NCBI GenBank assembly: GCA_945902075.1
Contig: CAMDMA010000006.1
Location: 57,846 to 121,845, forward strand
DNA: 64,000 bases
Direction of reading: 5' to 3'
Source of the DNA: Candidatus Kuenenia stuttgartensis
GTDB lineage: Bacteria > Planctomycetota > Phycisphaerae > Phycisphaerales > SM1A02
Each line of letters begins with the position of its first letter. Position 1 is the stretch's first letter. Below the pieces are notes generated by a model. That model searched no databases. It was not told the origin of the DNA and saw nothing but the letters and a program-made list of their open reading frames with translations. The translations under genes were made by a program, and so were the position numbers. Below are positions 60,424-64,000 of the stretch, piece by piece.

Positions 60424-62445
60424 ATGTCGACACTCACCTCGGCCCGCATCGATCCCAATTCTCGCACCAGCCCCGATGACGTCGGCGGCGCTGAACGCCT
60501 CGAGCGGCAACTCTTCATCGCCCTCCTGGGCGGCGTTCTGCTGCTGTCGGCGTGGATCTCGCCATTCTTCGGCATCGAGGCGAGCGTCAGCGGCATTCCC
60601 GCCCTCATCGGCGCACTGATTCTCGCCGTGCCGCTCGCGAAGGGTGCGTTCGAAGAACTTCGCGAAGGCCGCGCATCGAGCGACAGCCTCGCGAGCCTCG
60701 CCGTCTTTGCCGCGATCGCGAACGAAATGTATTTGGCGGCGGGCTTTCTTGCCTTCTTCCTCTGGTTTAGCGAATTGGTGCTCTCCCGCACCGCATGGGG
60801 TGCGCAACGCGCCATCCGCGAACTTATCGAGCTCACGCCGGATGTCGCTCGGTTGATCGACGCCTCTGGCGCAGAGCGTGAAGTCTCGCTCAGTGAATTG
60901 CGGCATGGTGCGATGGTGCGCGTCCGTCCCGGCGAGAATCTGCCGGCCGATGGCACAGTGCGCGCAGGTACTTCGAGCATCAACCAGGCGTCGCTCACCG
61001 GCGAAGCAGTTCCGATCGAAGTTCAATCCGGCATGCCGGTGTATGCAGGCACCACAAACCTCACTGGCCAGATCGATGTCGAGGTGACCGCGGTCAAAGG
61101 CGAGACCACGATCGGTAAGGTCGAAAAACTCATCCGCGAGGCAGAGAGCGCGAAGGGTCGCAAGCAAGAACTCATCGAGCGAATCGCAGGCTACTACGTA
61201 CCAGTCGTCTTAATGGTCGCCGGCATTGTTTGGTTCTTCATCGCGAAGTCAGGTTCGCCCGACGCTAAAGCTGTTGCTGCACAACGCGCCATTACCGTGC
61301 TGGTCGTGACCTGTCCGGGAGCGCTCCTCATCTCGTACCCAACGGCAATGGTTGCAGCCTTTGCGGCGGCTGCTCGGCTTGGCGTGATGATTAAGCAAAC
61401 TCGCACACTTGAGAGTGCGGCGGATATCGACACCGTGGTCATGGATAAGACAGGAACGCTGACTACTGGTAAGTTCGCGGTGAGTCGTCTTGCGCCAGCT
61501 GATGGCGTGGATGGCGCGACGCTCCTCCAGGCTGCGGCCGATGCAGAGCAGTCGTCGAACCACCCGCTCGCGAAGTCGATTCTTGAAACTGCTGAGCGAG
61601 CGCGTATCGCCCCGCAGGCGTTGGTTGGCTACCGTGAGATCCATGGTCGCGGCGTCGCGGCAACCATCGCGACCGGCGAGATCTTCGCTGGTCGCGGTGC
61701 ATGGATCGTTGAGCTCAATCCGTCCTTGGCGGCCGAAGTGCGCGCGGTCGAGACGAAGATCGAGGGGATGTCAGGCGTCCATGTCATGCAGGGTGGACGC
61801 TATCTCGGTGCCGTCGGGCTTGAGGACAAGCTCCGGCGCAACGCTGGCGAAGTTGTCTCCAAACTTCGCGAACTCGGCGTGCGCCGTGTTGCGATCTTCA
61901 CCGGCGATCGCCTCGCCGTTGCGACGCGAGTCGGGCAGGCCGTGGGCGTCGATTCCATCGAAGCCGAGTGCCTTCCCGAAGAGAAGCATGAGGAACTGAA
62001 GTACCTCATCCGCAAAGGCCACCGGACGCTGGTTGTCGGCGACGGAATCAACGACGGTCCAATTCTCGCGAGCGCGGATGTTGGCGTGGCCATGGGCCTT
62101 TCTGGCTCGGATATCGCGACCAACAGCGCAGGCGTCGCGCTCATGAACGATGACCTTCGCAACATTCCCTTCTTGCTTGAGATCGCGCGCAAGGCGAAAT
62201 CGGTAATCGCACTCAACATCACCGTGTCCGTGCTGCTCGCAATTGTGGGCCTTGCGCTCGCGGCAACCGGCAGCCTCGACATCTGGGTTGGACCTTTCTA
62301 CCAAGCCGCGGCGTATATCTTCGTCATCGCGAATTCGCTTCGACTCGTCCGCTTTGGCGAGGAGTTTGCGGCGACCGAAGAAGTTCGACGGCAACAGGAA
62401 GCTGACATCGCTGCCAAGCCCTCGCGCAAGCTCGCGTCGATGTGA
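60424..62445 (+). CDS. P1B-type cation-transporting ATPase with CPG motif
   Basis: A 673-residue P-type ATPase. The phosphatase loop is LTGEAVP (TGE at 192-194), the phosphorylated D341 lies in DKTGT, an HP pair sits in SSNHPLAKSI at 380-381, and GDGINDGP is at 539-546. The transmembrane metal motif reads CPG at 297-299, not CPC, CPH, SPC or TPC. There is no N-terminal metal-binding domain. Late helices lack the Lys and Asp that mark zinc exporters. The cation is therefore unpredictable. The ATG at 60424 is used. Confidence 0.9.
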   Translation: MSTLTSARIDPNSRTSPDDVGGAERLERQLFIALLGGVLLLSAWISPFFGIEASVSGIPALIGALILAVPLAKGAFEELREGRASSDSLASLAVFAAIANEMYLAAGFLAFFLWFSELVLSRTAWGAQRAIRELIELTPDVARLIDASGAEREVSLSELRHGAMVRVRPGENLPADGTVRAGTSSINQASLTGEAVPIEVQSGMPVYAGTTNLTGQIDVEVTAVKGETTIGKVEKLIREAESAKGRKQELIERIAGYYVPVVLMVAGIVWFFIAKSGSPDAKAVAAQRAITVLVVTCPGALLISYPTAMVAAFAAAARLGVMIKQTRTLESAADIDTVVMDKTGTLTTGKFAVSRLAPADGVDGATLLQAAADAEQSSNHPLAKSILETAERARIAPQALVGYREIHGRGVAATIATGEIFAGRGAWIVELNPSLAAEVRAVETKIEGMSGVHVMQGGRYLGAVGLEDKLRRNAGEVVSKLRELGVRRVAIFTGDRLAVATRVGQAVGVDSIEAECLPEEKHEELKYLIRKGHRTLVVGDGINDGPILASADVGVAMGLSGSDIATNSAGVALMNDDLRNIPFLLEIARKAKSVIALNITVSVLLAIVGLALAATGSLDIWVGPFYQAAAYIFVIANSLRLVRFGEEFAATEEVRRQQEADIAAKPSRKLASM

Positions 62446-62481
62446 TCCGCCCAGTACGCGCGGTTTGCTACATTCCCGCGC

Positions 62482-63552
62482 ATGTCGACTTTCGCCACGA
62501 TCCAGTCCCTCCTCGGCCCGAATGCCGACTCGCTGCTCAACCACACGGCAAAGGTTTCGAAGGACATGCTGCATGTCCCGTCGCCGACCTTCGTCGACAC
62601 TGCCTTTGGTCCGAGTGACCGAAGCCCGCAGGTCCTCCGCAGCCTGCAGGCGATGTACGGCCACGGACGACTCGCAAACACCGGTTACCTCTCGATCCTC
62701 CCGGTCGACCAAGGCATCGAACACAGTGCCGGCGCCAGCTTCGCAAAGAATCCGATGTACTTCGATGGCGAGAACATCGTCAAACTTGCGATGGAGGGCG
62801 GCTGCAATGCCGTGGCGACAACCTTCGGCGTCCTTGGAAGCGTTTCTCGCAAGTACGCGCACCGCATTCCATTCTTGGTCAAGATCAACCACAACGAGTT
62901 GATGACCTATCCGAACAAGTTTGACCAGATCATGTTCGGCTCGGTGCGCGAGGCATGGAATCTCGGTGCGACCGCTGTTGGGGCGACCATCTACTTCGGT
63001 AGCGACCAATCGGCGCGGCAGATCGTCGATGTCGCGCACGCCTTTGAGGAAGCGCACTCGCTTGGTCTGGCAACGGTGCTTTGGTGCTACCTCCGCAACA
63101 ACGCCTTCAAGACCGCTGGCAAGGATTATCACGTCTCTGCTGATCTCACCGGACAGGCAAACCACCTCGGAGTGACGATCAAGGCCGACATCATCAAGCA
63201 GAAACTCCCGGAACTGAATGGCGGCTTCACCGCACTGAACTCTGGTGATTCCAGCTACGGCAAACTCGACAAGCGGATGTACACCGACCTGGCCACCGAC
63301 CATCCCATCGATCTCTGCCGCTACCAGGTTCTCAACTGTTATTGCGGACGCGCAGGACTTATCAACTCCGGTGGCGCAAGTGGGGCCAATGACCTCGCAG
63401 AGGCCGTGACCACCGCCGTGATCAACAAACGTGCTGGCGGAACAGGCTTGATCTCTGGGCGCAAGGCGTTCCAGAAGCCGATGGCCGAGGGCGTGGCGCT
63501 GCTTCATGCGATCCAGGATGTGTATCTCGCGCGCGAAGTCACTGTCGCGTGA
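62482..63552 (+). CDS. fbaB: Class I fructose-bisphosphate aldolase (DhnA/FbaB type)
   Basis: A 356-residue (beta/alpha)8 enzyme. [28 protein letters not shown] and [13 protein letters not shown] are family markers of DhnA-type class I aldolases, which form a Schiff base. The length equals that of E. coli FbaB. It follows the ATPase gene by 36 bases on the same strand, with no obvious terminator, so the two may be cotranscribed. Glycolysis or gluconeogenesis is the expected role. Confidence 0.92.
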   Translation: MSTFATIQSLLGPNADSLLNHTAKVSKDMLHVPSPTFVDTAFGPSDRSPQVLRSLQAMYGHGRLANTGYLSILPVDQGIEHSAGASFAKNPMYFDGENIVKLAMEGGCNAVATTFGVLGSVSRKYAHRIPFLVKINHNELMTYPNKFDQIMFGSVREAWNLGATAVGATIYFGSDQSARQIVDVAHAFEEAHSLGLATVLWCYLRNNAFKTAGKDYHVSADLTGQANHLGVTIKADIIKQKLPELNGGFTALNSGDSSYGKLDKRMYTDLATDHPIDLCRYQVLNCYCGRAGLINSGGASGANDLAEAVTTAVINKRAGGTGLISGRKAFQKPMAEGVALLHAIQDVYLAREVTVA

Positions 63553-63892
63553 GCTGACGCTGGAGGGTTTGCGGGCACGGCTTCCAGCCTGCCTGCGAGC
63601 AAACGAGCACGCGCAAAACAGCGGCGCGGAGCCGAAGCGCCCGCGCCGCCGCGCTCTCTCTCCGCCCCCGCTGCTCCAAGAGGGCCTCGCTTCTACGAAG
63701 TTCGTCTCAGCCAATGCTGGGAGGGCGAATATTCCTGCATTGTTTGTGCGTGGTCCGAGGGCCTGACGGATCGCCAGGAACCGAGATGGTCATGATCTCG
63801 GCGTCCCCCGCCCCGCACGGCGGATTTCATCGGTTTGTCACCAAAGCGTGATGGATCTCCCGGCTCGATTGCGGTTTCCCTTGTGAACAAGG
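63553..63892. other. Non-coding right end of the window
   Basis: About 340 bases after the aldolase stop without a supported gene. Reading frames here are Arg-rich and look like accidents of G+C-rich DNA. A G+C-rich inverted repeat occurs near 63623-63652 (GGCGCGG/CCGCGCC) with no T tract. The tandem hairpin repeat follows. Confidence 0.5.
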
Positions 63893-63970
63893 AACGTGCG
63901 ACGCGCCGAAACACGCGCCGCACAACGAAGAAACGTGCGACGCGCCGGAACACGCGTCGCACAACGAAGG
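63893..63970. repeat. 39-bp tandem repeat with hairpins
   Basis: Two copies of a 39-bp unit start AACGTGCGACGCGCC (63893-63931 and 63932-63970). In each copy GTGCGACGCG faces CGCGCCGCAC or CGCGTCGCAC across a short loop. The second copy pairs perfectly and the first has one A-C mismatch. It could be a terminator pair or a dispersed repeat element. Confidence 0.85.
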
Positions 63971-64000
63971 CTCTCATAATCTCTCTTACCCTCTCCCTCC

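Noticed and set aside
63693..63977. Arg-rich minus-strand frame at the right end
   Set aside because: Its repeats come from the tandem hairpin DNA and the composition is unlike neighbouring proteins.
1..64000. Insertion sequences, phage genes, toxin-antitoxin or defence systems
   Set aside because: No transposase, integrase, phage structural, restriction or toxin-like protein was recognised on either strand.

Overview
The window looks like a chromosomal segment of a planctomycete, most likely of the class Phycisphaerae. This is inferred from gene content and not from any search. The pointers are two secreted proteins ending in dockerin-like DxNxDG...ADLS repeats with planctomycete-style Cys-rich modules, a complete MoxR/Bat operon, paralogous SPFH (HflK/HflC-like) proteins, frequent ATGA, GTGA and TTGA overlaps between genes, and weak or absent Shine-Dalgarno sites before many starts. 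Nothing looks like a prophage, insertion sequence, CRISPR array or rRNA operon, so this is mostly core genome with many lineage-specific proteins.

Layout. 1-5.1 kb: the N-terminal part of a DinG-type helicase, tRNA-Ser(GCU) with a strong terminator, sucC, a HAD phosphatase and three poorly known genes. 5.2-6.1 kb: a beta-hydroxyacid dehydrogenase. 6.3-14.9 kb: one tightly coupled operon, moxR - DUF58 - membrane protein - batA - batB - batC - batD - batE. 15.0-20 kb: tRNA-Ser(CGA), a half-size EamA transporter, two secreted Cys-rich dockerin-like proteins, a CoaC-type flavoprotein and rpoZ. 20-22.5 kb: a ClC channel coupled to rnpA and yidD. 22.6-38.3 kb: a FAH-family hydrolase, then a long mostly minus-strand envelope region. 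That region holds an ABC-2 exporter (ATPase, permease and a 653-residue partner), three SPFH proteins, a divergent second ABC-2 permease, a four-helix membrane protein and two secreted ClpP/SppA-like proteins.

38.5-42.4 kb: a minus-strand run of a TIM-barrel protein, cytidylate kinase with a strange repeat tail, PlsC and a CCA-adding-type nucleotidyltransferase. 42.8-52.2 kb: gcvH, a LolD-like ATPase and a FtsX-type permease, uvrB and uvrA. 52.4-57.2 kb: an HTH regulator, a two-domain glycosyltransferase, a hotdog thioesterase, purN and a TPR-gluzincin-PDZ protein. 57.2-59.2 kb: DUF502, hpf, a PTS IIA protein and HPr, which look like a stress and carbon regulatory group. 59.2-63.6 kb: gpsA, a P-type ATPase with a non-standard CPG motif, and a class I aldolase. 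The last 450 bases hold no convincing gene but carry a tandem hairpin repeat.

The most unusual material is the ABC/SPFH/ClpP-like region (23-38 kb), the CPG P-type ATPase, and a set of short tandem repeats that either sit in intergenic DNA or extend coding regions (batC, cmk and a low-complexity ORF).
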